Assembly (NCBI RefSeq): GCF_900182585.1
Contig: NZ_FXTM01000012.1
Coordinates: 1-59,168 of the forward strand
Direction: 5' to 3'
DNA from: Balnearium lithotrophicum
GTDB taxonomy: Bacteria > Aquificota > Aquificia > Desulfurobacteriales > Desulfurobacteriaceae
DNA: 59,168 nucleotides
Shown here: positions 1 to 9,873 of the stretch, piece by piece
Layout of the letters: every line of letters starts with the position of its first letter
Position numbering within the stretch: the stretch's first letter is position 1
The notes under the pieces: generated by a model
Database searches by the model: none
What the model was told of the DNA's origin: nothing
What the model saw: the letters and a program-made list of their open reading frames with translations, nothing else
Made by a program: the position numbers and the translations under genes

Positions 1-594
1 GGTTTTTCCGCACCAGTAGAGGTATTTGACGTCTATGAGGACTGTTCCGGGTTTATCGGCTCTAAGTCCTCTTCTGGTGCGGTTCTTTTTCCCTATTTGT
101 TTTCTTTTCTTAAAGTTCCATGTGAGTTTTCTGGTTCTTTCTATTAGATTGTTTCTCTTTAAAACTCTGTAGATGGTTGAAGGAGAGACTTTTATGTTGA
201 GGTATTTTTCTATAAAGACTGATATTTTTTCTTTGCTCCAGGTAGGGAATTTTTCCCTCACTGTGATTATGAGAAGTTCAAGTTCTGGTTCTATCTGAGG
301 TTGTCTTACTCTGTGAGGTCTTTTGTTTCTGTCTTTGAGGCCTTCTAAACCGTACTTTTTGTATCTATTTTTCCACTTGTAGAAGGTGGTTGGACTTATT
401 CCGAAGTATCTGCAGGTTAGTCTTGCATTTTGGTGTTTTTCGTAATGTTGAATCCATTTAAGTCTTTTTCTCACGTTTGGGTCTTTTGTTAGGTCGAGTT
501 TGGTTTTTATTTTCGTTCCTCTTTTGATTGTTTTTTTGAAGGGTGTATTTGATATGTGCAGGGATGCACCTTTGAATTTCTTTAATTGTTTCAT
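1..594 (-). CDS. IS481-like transposase, N-terminal 198 codons (partial)
   Basis: ATG at 594 with an AGGAGG Shine-Dalgarno sequence just upstream. The frame stays open to base 1, so the C-terminus lies outside the window. The N-terminal part is a helix-turn-helix DNA-binding domain (around residues 45-95, containing CRYFGISPTTFYKWKNRY and GLEGLKDR), followed by a second winged-helix-like segment. The start of the DDE/rve catalytic core follows (PGTVLIDVKYLYW, with the first catalytic Asp). This order is typical of IS481-like and related integrase-type transposases. The enzyme would cut and join the element ends. Compared with the right-hand copy, at least one residue differs (Ala in place of Thr near residue 10). 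Nothing visible indicates inactivation. Confidence 0.85.
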   Translation of the reverse strand, partial: MKQLKKFKGASLHISNTPFKKTIKRGTKIKTKLDLTKDPNVRKRLKWIQHYEKHQNARLTCRYFGISPTTFYKWKNRYKKYGLEGLKDRNKRPHRVRQPQIEPELELLIITVREKFPTWSKEKISVFIEKYLNIKVSPSTIYRVLKRNNLIERTRKLTWNFKKRKQIGKKNRTRRGLRADKPGTVLIDVKYLYWCGKT

Positions 595-595
595 T

Positions 596-646
596 GGTGG
601 ACACCTCCTTTTGTTGGAGTTCAAATCTTATTTTAGGGTGTCCACC
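596..646 (-). promoter_or_regulatory. Fold-back hairpin masking the transposase Shine-Dalgarno (left copy)
   Basis: On the minus strand, GGTGGACACC (646-637) is complementary over all ten bases to GGTGTCCACC (605-596). The second arm starts inside the AGGAGG ribosome-binding site and ends two bases before the ATG. A transcript entering from outside the element would fold and hide the start site, whereas one starting inside the loop would not. This resembles fold-back inhibition known for other insertion sequences. The pairing is seen directly; the function is inferred. Confidence 0.6.
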
Positions 647-659
647 TTCTTTCTGAACT

Positions 660-1268
660 TCAACAGCTTAATCCTCTTAACTTTACGTAATATGTCAAAT
701 AGTATATCGGGTTAAACTCAAGTCCAACGTAGCCTGAAACTATTAGTGCGCCTGTAGATTCCGACGTGTAACCATTTGAATACTTCTTATTCGCTACTTT
801 TACCTCTGAGTGAAAAAGGTTAACGTTTGGACCTATTTCAAGTTTTAAACCGTTGTTATTAAAGTAATTCAAAGGTTGGTAGTAAAAGGTTAAATTAAAA
901 TCATCTATGTCCAACTTAGAGGATACAGGGTCGCCTTTTGAAAAGGAAGTGTCCTTGAATGTAAAGTCCTTTGAGGCTTCTCCATGACCTGAAAAGTGTA
1001 ACTTTCTGTATTCAACCCTAAAATCAGGAATAAAGGGAACGTTTTCAAGTGAGTAGAAGCCAGAGTAGCCAATGGTTCTTGAGAGATGGAGGTCTCCTTT
1101 TAATCCTGGTTTACCACTTCCATTTTTATCTTCAACTGTTCCGTGGGGAGTAAGGTTACAGAGATTAAGGTTTAGATATTCTATTGTAGCAGCTTTAATT
1201 TTGGATGGTACTGGAAATACGTTCGTAAGGAAAAGAATTATAAAAAATTTCACTACTGTTTTTAACAT
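660..1268 (-). CDS. Outer-membrane beta-barrel protein (TIGR04219-like), 3' end cut off by IS
   Basis: 202 residues. ATG at 1268 is preferred because GAGGAG lies 8 bases upstream; a TTG 24 bases further upstream lacks such a site. A signal peptide (about residues 1-27, hydrophobic FFIILFLTNVF) precedes alternating amphipathic strands with motifs such as FRVEYRKLHFSG and LEIGPNVNLFHSEVKV, resembling the TIGR04219 family of outer-membrane barrels. The frame enters the insertion sequence after residue Gly-199, and the element end supplies the last codons, TGT TGA. The final strand or strands and the C-terminal aromatic residue needed for barrel assembly are therefore missing. The gene is probably non-functional in this strain. 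Its start overlaps the end of the gene upstream. Confidence 0.75.
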   Translation of the reverse strand: MLKTVVKFFIILFLTNVFPVPSKIKAATIEYLNLNLCNLTPHGTVEDKNGSGKPGLKGDLHLSRTIGYSGFYSLENVPFIPDFRVEYRKLHFSGHGEASKDFTFKDTSFSKGDPVSSKLDIDDFNLTFYYQPLNYFNNNGLKLEIGPNVNLFHSEVKVANKKYSNGYTSESTGALIVSGYVGLEFNPIYYLTYYVKLRGLSC

Positions 1269-1686
1269 TTTCTTTACTCCTCTTATTTTCAAGAATTTTA
1301 TTGTAAGCCAACTTGAGGAGACTTAAGAAATCTTGAGATTCAAAGGGAGCTAATGCCCAACCTATAATAACTTTAAGTTTATCCTCCATTAAATTCTCCA
1401 GTCTTCTTTTAATTCTGTTCTCTATAATACTTACCGATACTACAGAGTTTGTATTAATAGCCGCTATGTACAAATCACCAGCTGCCTTGAATATTGTATC
1501 TGTCGGACGAAATGAGTTAGCAATAACCGTATCAATTTCAAATTTTTTAGATTCAGGTATTTCCTCTATGTTTTCTATGTTTATTACTACGATGTAGGTT
1601 TTGTAATTTCCAAATTGACTTCTGTTTAGGAAACGGGAGACTTTCCAGTTAAATTTTTCGAAGTTATCAAAAATAAATTTTTCCAT
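1195..1686 (-). CDS. Degenerate GGDEF-fold protein
   Basis: 163 residues. ATG at 1686 follows AAGAGG. The central part (about residues 30-135) follows the GGDEF fold: a first strand YIVVINIENI, a segment RPTDTIFKAAGDLYI in the place of the usual R-x-x-D...GGDEF signature, then VIIGWALAP matching the conserved SIGVA strand, and a closing LLKLAYNKILENK helix. The catalytic signature is replaced by AAGDL, so no diguanylate cyclase activity is expected. An RPTD sequence still sits where the inhibitory R-x-x-D site would lie, so c-di-GMP binding is conceivable. The 3' end overlaps the start of the downstream barrel gene by 74 bases, which suggests translational coupling. Confidence 0.6.
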   Translation of the reverse strand: MEKFIFDNFEKFNWKVSRFLNRSQFGNYKTYIVVINIENIEEIPESKKFEIDTVIANSFRPTDTIFKAAGDLYIAAINTNSVVSVSIIENRIKRRLENLMEDKLKVIIGWALAPFESQDFLSLLKLAYNKILENKRSKENVKNSSEIFYNSFPYERISSTIQN

Positions 1687-1763
1687 AACCTCTTCCCCTC
1701 AATTTATACTTAATAATATCATAAGGTATATCCATTTTCTATATAAAGTAAGTATTGAGAAAA

Positions 1764-1795
1764 TTGATGACCAATTCCTCAACAGGACGTATAAT
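1764..1795 (+). promoter_or_regulatory. Possible promoter for the HNH gene
   Basis: A perfect TATAAT (1790-1795) lies 26 bases upstream of the HNH start. The nearest -35-like hexamer, TTGATG at 1764-1769, gives an over-long spacer of 20, so only the -10 element is convincing. Confidence 0.35.
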
Positions 1796-1821
1796 CAAAT
1801 AGAACCAAATTTGAGGATTCC

Positions 1822-2356
1822 ATGATTCTTTACCCTACGTTGGTTCTCGACAAAACCTATACCCCTGTAACAATTTTTTCCCACAAAAAGGCCTTCCTTT
1901 TGGAGCTCCTCAACAAGTGTGAAGTTTTAGAGCACTACGAACGTATTAAACTCCACTCTCCATCCTGTGAATTTCCCGCTCCCCTCGTTATAAAGATACC
2001 GGTTCTTTTTAGGCACTGGCAGAGCTCCCCAACAAGGAGGGCTCTCTTCATAAGAGACAACTTTACATGCGCTTACTGCGGAAAGACCGTTAAGGACAAC
2101 GAGGCAACTGTTGACCATTTAGTTCCCAAAAGCAGGGGTGGAAAGTGGGAGTGGGAAAACCTTGTAACATCCTGCTCAGAGTGTAACCAGAGAAAGGGAA
2201 ACAGGACACCAAAGGAGGCAGGTATGGAACTCCTCTTCAAACCCAAAAGGCCATCGACCATCCAGATTGCACTGAACAGGTGGAAATCGAAGTTCAACGA
2301 AGAGTTTTTGAGAGCTCTCTCAACTTACGGGATTAGAAGTATAAACGTTAGTATAG

Positions 2357-2361
<5 letters not shown>
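1822..2361 (+). CDS. HNH endonuclease family protein
   Basis: 179 residues. ATG at 1822 has GAGG seven bases upstream. The C-terminal half carries a complete HNH zinc-finger nuclease core: CAYCGK, then ATVDHLVPKSRGG, then WENLVTSCSECNQRKGNRTP. Two CxxC pairs bind structural zinc and the His of DHLVP is catalytic in the family. The N-terminal 60 residues (LVLDKTYTPV...) match the usual leader of this stand-alone McrA/COG1403-like group, common in Aquificota, cyanobacteria and Deinococcus. Its cellular role is unknown; DNA repair or defence is possible. It stands alone between a divergent gene and a convergent gene. Confidence 0.8.
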
Positions 2362-3897
<1,536 letters not shown>

Positions 3898-3908
3898 GTA
3901 GGAGGTGA

Positions 3909-5294
3909 ATGTTGTCGAAGGAAAAGCTCTGGGGTGGGAGATTCAAGGAGAGTACAAACGAATTAGTAGAGGCGTTTACAGAGTCCGTCTCTTACGATAA
4001 ACGGTTGGCTCCATTTGACATAGCAGGAAGCGTTGCCCACGTAAAGATGCTCGAGAAGCAGGGAATTTTAAAAAAGGAGGAGGCAGAGAAAATAATTTCC
4101 GGTCTAAATGAAATTTTAAAGGAGATTGAAGGGGGAAAGTTTGAGTGGAAGAGGGAACTTGAAGACGTCCATATGAACATTGAGAAGAGGTTAACTGAAA
4201 AGGTCGGCCCTGTGGGAGGAAAGCTCCATACAGGACGCTCAAGGAATGACCAGGTTGCAACGGATGTGAGGCTCTACGTTAGGAAGGAGATTGAGGAGAT
4301 TTTGGAGCTCCTCAAGAACCTGAGAAGGGCATTTGTAAAGCAGGCCGAGGAGAACTTGGACGTTGTAATGCCGGGATACACACATCTACAGATTGCCCAG
4401 CCCGTTCTCTATTCACACCACATGCTTGCATACTACTGGATGTTCAAGAGGGACGAGGAGAGGTTCAAGGACACCCTGAAGAGGGTAAACGTTTCCCCTT
4501 TGGGCTCTGCAGCACTTGCAGGAACGAGCTATCCTCTCGACAGGGAGTTTACTGCAAAGCTCTTAGGTTTTAGTGGAGTTACAAGAAACAGCATGGATGC
4601 TGTTAGTGATAGGGACTTTGTTGCAGAGACAATTTTTAACTGTGCAATGGTTATGATGCACCTTTCAAGGCTTTCGGAGGAGTTAGTTCTCTGGTCAACG
4701 GAGGAGTTTGGTTTTATAGAGCTCCCCGACGCCTTCTGCACGGGAAGTTCAATTATGCCCCAGAAGAAAAACCCCGACGTTTCTGAGCTAACGAGGGGAA
4801 AGACTGGAAGAGTTTACGGAGATTTGGTTGCAATACTAACAGTTCTAAAGGGGTTACCCCTTACCTATAATAGGGACCTTCAGGAGGACAAGGAACCACT
4901 TTTTGATGCAATAGATACGGTTAAACTCTCTCTAAAGGTGAATGCTTTGATTGTTGAGGGAATGAAGCCTAAAAAGGAGAGAATGAGAGAGCAGGCCAGA
5001 AAGGGATTTTCTCTGGCAACTGACGTTGCCGACTACCTTGCAAAGAAGGGGGTTCCTTTCAGGGAAGCCCACAGAATTGTAGGAGAACTGGTTTCGTACT
5101 GTTTGGATAGGGGAAAAACGTTAGAGAATTTATCCTTGGAAGAATTTAAAAAGTTCTCGGATAGGTTCGATGAGGACGTTCTATCACTTATGAGCGTTGA
5201 GGGTTCAATAAACAGCAGAAACATAACAGGTGGAACTGCGAGGGAACAGGTAGAGAGGGAAATAAAGGAAATTAAGGAAGAAGAAGGATTTTAA
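3909..5294 (+). CDS. argH: Argininosuccinate lyase
   Basis: 461 residues. It splits argininosuccinate into arginine and fumarate, the last step of arginine synthesis. The family signatures are present: TGRSRNDQ (about 108-115), GYTHLQ (156-161) and the catalytic loop [12 protein letters not shown] (279-290) carrying the active-site serine. The start is ambiguous: AGGAGG lies only 3 bases before ATG 3909 but 6 bases before the next codon, TTG 3912, so translation may begin at TTG. It is the first gene of a plus-strand run with split transketolase, ctpA and a hydrolase; only 12 bases separate it from the next gene. Confidence 0.97.
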   Translation: MLSKEKLWGGRFKESTNELVEAFTESVSYDKRLAPFDIAGSVAHVKMLEKQGILKKEEAEKIISGLNEILKEIEGGKFEWKRELEDVHMNIEKRLTEKVGPVGGKLHTGRSRNDQVATDVRLYVRKEIEEILELLKNLRRAFVKQAEENLDVVMPGYTHLQIAQPVLYSHHMLAYYWMFKRDEERFKDTLKRVNVSPLGSAALAGTSYPLDREFTAKLLGFSGVTRNSMDAVSDRDFVAETIFNCAMVMMHLSRLSEELVLWSTEEFGFIELPDAFCTGSSIMPQKKNPDVSELTRGKTGRVYGDLVAILTVLKGLPLTYNRDLQEDKEPLFDAIDTVKLSLKVNALIVEGMKPKKERMREQARKGFSLATDVADYLAKKGVPFREAHRIVGELVSYCLDRGKTLENLSLEEFKKFSDRFDEDVLSLMSVEGSINSRNITGGTAREQVEREIKEIKEEEGF

Positions 5295-5306
5295 CTGGAG
5301 GTTAAA

Positions 5307-6170
5307 ATGGTTAAGTTTGAACCCTCCTTTTTCAAGGAGAGAAACAGGGATATAGATGAGGTTACACTGAGGGCAATAGCGAGGGAGGTTAGAAAGGACA
5401 TTTTGAAGATGACCTCCGAGGCCCAATCGGGTCACCCCGGTGGGGCAATGTCCGCTGCAGACATAATTGTGACACTATACTACTACAAGATGCGCCACGA
5501 CCCTGAAAATCCCAAGTGGGAGGATAGGGACAGGTTCGTTTTATCCAAGGGACACGTCTGCCCTGCACTCTACTCTGTCCTTGCAAGGACCAGCTACTTT
5601 CCATTAGAAAAGCTCCACGAGTTTAGGAAAATTGATGGAAGCCTTCAAGGACATCCGGACATGAAGAAGACTCCCGGAATTGAGATAAGTACAGGCTCAC
5701 TTGGACACGGAATAGGCGCTGCCGTAGGAATGGCTTTAGGTTTAAAGTTAAACAAGAGCGACAGTACCGTTTACTGTATGATTGGTGACGGAGAGGCCCA
5801 GGAGGGAAGCGTTTGGGAAGCCTCAATGGCAGCTTCCCACTATAACTTGGACAACTTGGTTGTAATACTTGACAACAACAATCTGCAGATAGACGGCCCC
5901 GTTGATGACGTTATGTCAATTTACCCAGCCATGGAAAAGTGGAGGGCCTTCGGCTGGCACGTAATTGAGATAGACGGCCACAACTTCAGGGAGATAATTG
6001 GGGCCCTCGACGAAGCTGACAACGTTAAGTTCAAGCCTACAATGATTGTCGCTAAAACTGTTAAGGGTAAAGGCGTTTCGTTTATGGAGAACAGGGCTGA
6101 GTGGCACGGAAAGGCTCTACCGCCGGAGCTCCTTAAGGAGGCACTAAAAGAGTTGGGTGAGATTGTTTAA
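5307..6170 (+). CDS. Transketolase, N-terminal (TPP-binding) subunit
   Basis: 287 residues. Half of a split transketolase; with the next gene it transfers two-carbon units between sugar phosphates in the non-oxidative pentose phosphate or Calvin-type rearrangements. The thiamine diphosphate motif GDG (160-162) runs to NN (about 190-192). GHPGG at 42-46 and KGHVCPALY at 81-89 are the conserved His-bearing loops. Full-length transketolases are about 650 residues; here the N-terminal and C-terminal parts are separate genes, as in archaea and several thermophilic bacteria. ATG 5307 has GGAGG upstream. Confidence 0.95.
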   Translation: MVKFEPSFFKERNRDIDEVTLRAIAREVRKDILKMTSEAQSGHPGGAMSAADIIVTLYYYKMRHDPENPKWEDRDRFVLSKGHVCPALYSVLARTSYFPLEKLHEFRKIDGSLQGHPDMKKTPGIEISTGSLGHGIGAAVGMALGLKLNKSDSTVYCMIGDGEAQEGSVWEASMAASHYNLDNLVVILDNNNLQIDGPVDDVMSIYPAMEKWRAFGWHVIEIDGHNFREIIGALDEADNVKFKPTMIVAKTVKGKGVSFMENRAEWHGKALPPELLKEALKELGEIV

Positions 6171-6181
6171 GGAGGAAACCT

Positions 6182-7120
6182 ATGGAAAAGGTGAGTTTGA
6201 GGGATACCTACGGTGAGGTTTTGGTTGAACTTGGAAGGGAGGATGACAGAATTGTAGTTTTGGATGCAGACCTTTCCGGTTCAACAAAAACGGCAAAGTT
6301 TGCAAAGGCATTTCCGGAGAGATTCTTCAATATGGGAATTGCGGAACTGAACATGATGAATACGGCTGCAGGCCTTGCAACAACCGGAAAGATTCCCTTC
6401 GTCAGTACGTTTGCCATTTTTGGAACGGGAAGGGCTTGGGAAGCTGTAAGGCAGACAATCTGCTATCCCAACCTAAGCGTTAAAATAGTCTGCACCCACG
6501 GTGGAATCACAGTTGGGGAGGATGGAGCAAGTCACCAGGCCTTAGAGGATGTTGCAAACATGAGAAACATTCCCAATATGAGGGTAATCGTTCCTGCGGA
6601 TGACGTTGAAACGAGGCAGGTAATAAGAAAGATAGCCTATACAGATGGTCCCTTTTACGTAAGGCTTTCGAGGGAGAAATTTCCAAGGATTTTTGATGAA
6701 AACTACGAATTTGAAATTGGAAAGGGACACGTTTTAGTTGAGGGAAAGGATGTTACGGTAGTATCAAATGGAGTTATGACCTCATTTGCCCTCCTTGCAG
6801 CTGAAAACTTAGAAAGGGAGGGAATATCCGTTGAGGTTATTCACATGCCAACGGTTAAGCCAATAGACGTTGAGCTTATTGTAAAATCTGCTCAGAAAAC
6901 GGGGGCAGTTGTAACTGCAGAGGAGCACTCAATAATCGGTGGGCTTGGTTCAGCAGTTGCAGAGGTTTTGGTTGAAAACTACCCCGTTCCAATGGAGAGG
7001 TTGGGAACTCCGGACGTGTTTGGAAGGTCTGGAAAGGGATGGGAGCTCCTCCACTACTTTGGGCTTGATGAAAAGGGAATAGAGAAAAAGGTTAAAAAAG
7101 TCCTTGAGAGGAAGAGATGA
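6182..7120 (+). CDS. Transketolase, C-terminal subunit
   Basis: 312 residues. It carries the pyrimidine-binding domain (FFNMGIAELNMMNTAAGLA, with the conserved Glu that activates thiamine diphosphate) followed by the C-terminal transketolase domain (VVTAEEHSIIGGLGSAVAEVL). It needs the subunit encoded 11 bases upstream, and the active site forms at their interface. ATG 6182 follows AGGAGG at good spacing. The gene overlaps the next start by ATGA. 1-Deoxyxylulose-5-phosphate synthase has a related fold, but the split form and length favour transketolase. Confidence 0.95.
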   Translation: MEKVSLRDTYGEVLVELGREDDRIVVLDADLSGSTKTAKFAKAFPERFFNMGIAELNMMNTAAGLATTGKIPFVSTFAIFGTGRAWEAVRQTICYPNLSVKIVCTHGGITVGEDGASHQALEDVANMRNIPNMRVIVPADDVETRQVIRKIAYTDGPFYVRLSREKFPRIFDENYEFEIGKGHVLVEGKDVTVVSNGVMTSFALLAAENLEREGISVEVIHMPTVKPIDVELIVKSAQKTGAVVTAEEHSIIGGLGSAVAEVLVENYPVPMERLGTPDVFGRSGKGWELLHYFGLDEKGIEKKVKKVLERKR

Positions 7121-8397
7121 AAAAGGGATATCTCAAAACGCTCTTCTTTGGGTTCATCTTTATTTTTCTGTTTTTAGTTGGAAAAACAACTCTATCCTCT
7201 GCCGTTGACTCCAACGAAAGTGAGCTAAAGTACATAAGGCTCTTTATGGAGGTGTACCAGCTTGTTAAGGAGAGGTACGTCGAGGAGAAAAAGCCGAAGG
7301 AGCTCTTTGAGGGCGCAATAAAGGGGATGCTGAATAGATTAGACCCCCACTCCACCCTTTTTACTCCGGACCAACTTAAGGAGTTTCAGATAGAGACCTC
7401 AGGTGAATTTGGAGGTCTTGGAATACAGATTACAAAAACGAAGGATGGAAAGCTCTTAATTATTGCTCCAATAGAGGATACACCTGCCTACAGGGCTGGA
7501 ATAAAGCCAGGGGACATAATTGTCAAGATTGACGGTAAAGATGTTACTCCCGATATGAGCCTCTCTGAGGCTGTAAAAATTATGAGGGGTAAGCCGGGAA
7601 CGAAGATAACAATCTGGATATGGAGAAAAGGGTGGTCTGAACCCAAACCATTTACGATAACAAGGGCCGTTATAAAGATAAAGAGCGTTAAGTACAGAAT
7701 GCTCCCCGGCGACATTGGATATATAAGGTTTACGATGTTCCAGAGGAACTCTGTTGAAGAGTTTAAGAAGGCTTTGGAACATTTAAGGAAGGATAAGGAG
7801 CTCCAGGGAATAATCGTTGACGTAAGAAACAATCCTGGAGGACTTCTTGACTCTGCCGTTGCTATAAGTGACTACTTCCTACCAAAGGGTAAACTTATCG
7901 TTTATACAAAAGGTAGAATTCCTGAAAGCATCAAGAAGTACTACTCCCTAAATCCTCCAATTATTCCTACAGACATTCCCGTTGTTATGTTGGTTAACGG
8001 TGGAACTGCAAGTGCTGCCGAGATTCTAACTGGAGCCCTCAGGTACAATAACAGGGCCATAGTAGTCGGAGAAAAGACATTCGGAAAGGGTTCCGTTCAG
8101 ACCCTCTATCCTTTAGACATGGGTTACGCTGTAAAGATTACAACTGCCAAGTACTACATGCCCAACCATAAGTGTATAGATGGAAAGGGAATAGAGCCAG
8201 ATATCGTGGTTAAACTTTCAAAGAAGGACATTGAAACCCTTAAAAGTGAGTTTAAGGAGATGGAGGAGCACCCAGAAAAAACCGAGGAAATAAGGAAGAA
8301 ACAGGAGAAGAGAATAGACAACCAGTTAAGGAGAGCTATAGAGGTAATCAAGGAGATTCACCTAATAGAGAAAATGGAGGGTAAGAAGGCATCTTGA
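7117..8397 (+). CDS. Carboxyl-terminal processing protease (S41 family)
   Basis: 426 residues. A periplasm-facing serine protease that trims or degrades proteins from their C-terminus. An N-terminal membrane anchor or uncleaved signal (about residues 8-22) is followed by a PDZ domain (about 98-180, FGGLGIQI...AYRAGIKPGDIIVKI) and the S41 core. The core contains the catalytic Ser-299 in VNGGTASAAEI and Lys-324 in EKTFGKGSVQT, with DVRNNPGG at 235-242. The tail is charged and partly helical. The start overlaps the transketolase stop (ATGA). The substrate is unknown. Confidence 0.93.
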   Translation: MKKGYLKTLFFGFIFIFLFLVGKTTLSSAVDSNESELKYIRLFMEVYQLVKERYVEEKKPKELFEGAIKGMLNRLDPHSTLFTPDQLKEFQIETSGEFGGLGIQITKTKDGKLLIIAPIEDTPAYRAGIKPGDIIVKIDGKDVTPDMSLSEAVKIMRGKPGTKITIWIWRKGWSEPKPFTITRAVIKIKSVKYRMLPGDIGYIRFTMFQRNSVEEFKKALEHLRKDKELQGIIVDVRNNPGGLLDSAVAISDYFLPKGKLIVYTKGRIPESIKKYYSLNPPIIPTDIPVVMLVNGGTASAAEILTGALRYNNRAIVVGEKTFGKGSVQTLYPLDMGYAVKITTAKYYMPNHKCIDGKGIEPDIVVKLSKKDIETLKSEFKEMEEHPEKTEEIRKKQEKRIDNQLRRAIEVIKEIHLIEKMEGKKAS

Positions 8398-9014
8398 TAT
8401 TCACCCTTCACGGCTGGAGCTTTGATAGGAGGGTTTGGGAAGGAACTCTCTTTGAAAAAGGAATACACTTGGAGCTCCCCGGTCACGGGGAGTCTCCATT
8501 TAAATCAAGAAAATTAGTTGAGCTCTCAGAGGAAATCGGGAAAATTCTCCCTCAAAATTCAGTTTTGGTTGGATGGTCCTTAGGTTCTACCGTTTCCCTT
8601 TTAATTTCCCACCTATTTCCGGAGAAAATTGAGGAAATCCACCTATTTTCACCTACCCTCAAGTTTTCTGGAATTTCTCAACCGAAGGTCGTAGTTGAAA
8701 GGTTTATCCGAAAACTCAGGAGAAACTTTAAGAAAACCGTTACTGAGTTTAGAGGGCTCTGTTCAAATGAGAAGTCCCCTCTACCAAACTTGGAGATAGA
8801 AACTTCAACGGAACTACTTATAGATTTCTGTCATTTTGACTTAACTCCTTACGTAAGGGGAATCTCTCAGCCCGTTAAAATCTTTGTTGGAGAAAGGGAC
8901 AGAATAACAGGATTGGAGGGAGCTCTCTCACTGTTTAAAAATTTAAAAAGAGCTGAACTTTTGGTTTTTCCCGATGCAGACCACCTTACCGTTCTGGGGA
9001 AACTTTCCTCCTGA
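8394..9014 (+). CDS. Alpha/beta hydrolase, BioH-like
   Basis: 206 residues. The start TTG overlaps the ctpA stop (TTGA). A compact alpha/beta hydrolase with oxyanion motif LHGWSFD (5-11), nucleophile elbow GWSLGS with Ser-62, Asp-169 (GERDRI) and His-197 (DADHLTV), so the catalytic triad is complete. Length and layout resemble BioH, the pimeloyl-ACP methyl ester esterase of biotin synthesis, but no other biotin gene is nearby, so the substrate is uncertain. The 3' end overlaps the convergent rapZ gene by 29 bases. Confidence 0.75.
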   Translation: MIFTLHGWSFDRRVWEGTLFEKGIHLELPGHGESPFKSRKLVELSEEIGKILPQNSVLVGWSLGSTVSLLISHLFPEKIEEIHLFSPTLKFSGISQPKVVVERFIRKLRRNFKKTVTEFRGLCSNEKSPLPNLEIETSTELLIDFCHFDLTPYVRGISQPVKIFVGERDRITGLEGALSLFKNLKRAELLVFPDADHLTVLGKLSS

Positions 9015-9873
9015 TTCCCTGTTCCCTGTGCTCTACAAAAATCTCAAACTGAGGAAATTCCTCAGCCACCCTTTTAGAAAGGGCCTCTGCAAAGACAACC
9101 GACCTGTGCTGACCACCTGTACAGCCAACTGCATAGGTTATGTAGGCTTTTCCCTCGTTCTCGTAGAGGGGAATTGTTGTTTTGACGAATTCTAAAATTA
9201 TCTGAAAGATTCTCTTTGACTCCTCATGCTTCATTACAAACTCCTCGACCTCCCTGTCCATTCCGGTTTTTGGTTTTAGTTCAGGAATAAAGTGGGGATT
9301 CGGGAGGAACCTTACATCAAAAACGTTATCGGCAGACTGGGGAATACCGTACTTAAACCCAAAGGATAGAAAGTTTATCTTCAGCTGAGGTTTTCCCGTT
9401 TGAAGTAATTTTTTTATGAGTTTCTTTAGGTCGTGGTAGTTGAGGTTTGACGTGTCAATTACCTTATCAAAGTACTCCTTTAGCTCTCCATAAAGTTTCT
9501 TTTCAAGCTCTATCAGCTTCTCAATACTTTCTCCTTCGTAGTACTTTTCAAATGGATGGGGTCTCCTTGTTTCCTTAAATCTGTTTATCAGAATGGAGTT
9601 ATCGGCGGTAAAGTACCAGATTTCAACGTTTGGATACCTCTCCTTGAGCGATGTAAAGAGCTCTTTCGCTCTCTTCCTAAACTCAGGGTTTCTAACATCA
9701 ACAACTAAAGCCGCTTTTTCAACCTCAGGACTCTGCTCTATTAGGTTCATAATTTCAGGAACAAGGGAAGGAGGTACGTTATCGATGCAGTAAAATCCCA
9801 AATCCTCTAAGTGTTTCACTGCACTTGATTTTCCTGCTCCAGCTTCTCCCGTTAAAAGTATTACCTTTTTCAC
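8986..9873 (-). CDS. rapZ: RNase adapter / nucleotide-binding protein RapZ
   Basis: 295 residues. P-loop GEAGAGKSS (about 9-17) replaces the more usual GxSGAGKS. The RapZ family core is clear: FYCIDNVPPSLVPE, the RxRRPHPF-like TRRPHPF, KYGIPQSADNVFDVRFLPNP, and the C-terminal GCTGGQHRSVVFAE that senses small ligands or RNA in the family. In enterobacteria RapZ guides RNase E to the GlmZ small RNA; in other bacteria the partner is unknown. It is the last gene of a four-gene minus-strand operon and overlaps its upstream neighbour by 4 bases. Confidence 0.93.
   Translation of the reverse strand: MKKVILLTGEAGAGKSSAVKHLEDLGFYCIDNVPPSLVPEIMNLIEQSPEVEKAALVVDVRNPEFRKRAKELFTSLKERYPNVEIWYFTADNSILINRFKETRRPHPFEKYYEGESIEKLIELEKKLYGELKEYFDKVIDTSNLNYHDLKKLIKKLLQTGKPQLKINFLSFGFKYGIPQSADNVFDVRFLPNPHFIPELKPKTGMDREVEEFVMKHEESKRIFQIILEFVKTTIPLYENEGKAYITYAVGCTGGQHRSVVFAEALSKRVAEEFPQFEIFVEHREQGIRRKVSPER

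Larger units (their letters stand above)
1..665 (-). mobile_element. IS481-like insertion sequence, left copy, cut by window edge
   Basis: The outer boundary is placed at 665 because identity with the copy at the right edge of the window (58796 onward, opposite orientation) stops there. The end reads TGTTGAAGTTCAG on the minus strand, and a TGTTG terminus fits IS481-type elements. Over the shared 370 or so bases the two copies differ at about 7 positions, so they are separate copies and not one sequence read twice. The far end of the element lies outside the window, so neither the target duplication nor the second terminal repeat can be seen. The family call rests on the transposase domain order. 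Confidence 0.85.

Noticed and set aside
500-715. Plus-strand open frame across the left IS end
   Set aside because: It is the antisense of the transposase start and appears again in mirror form at 58767-58961; composition is that of a shadow frame.
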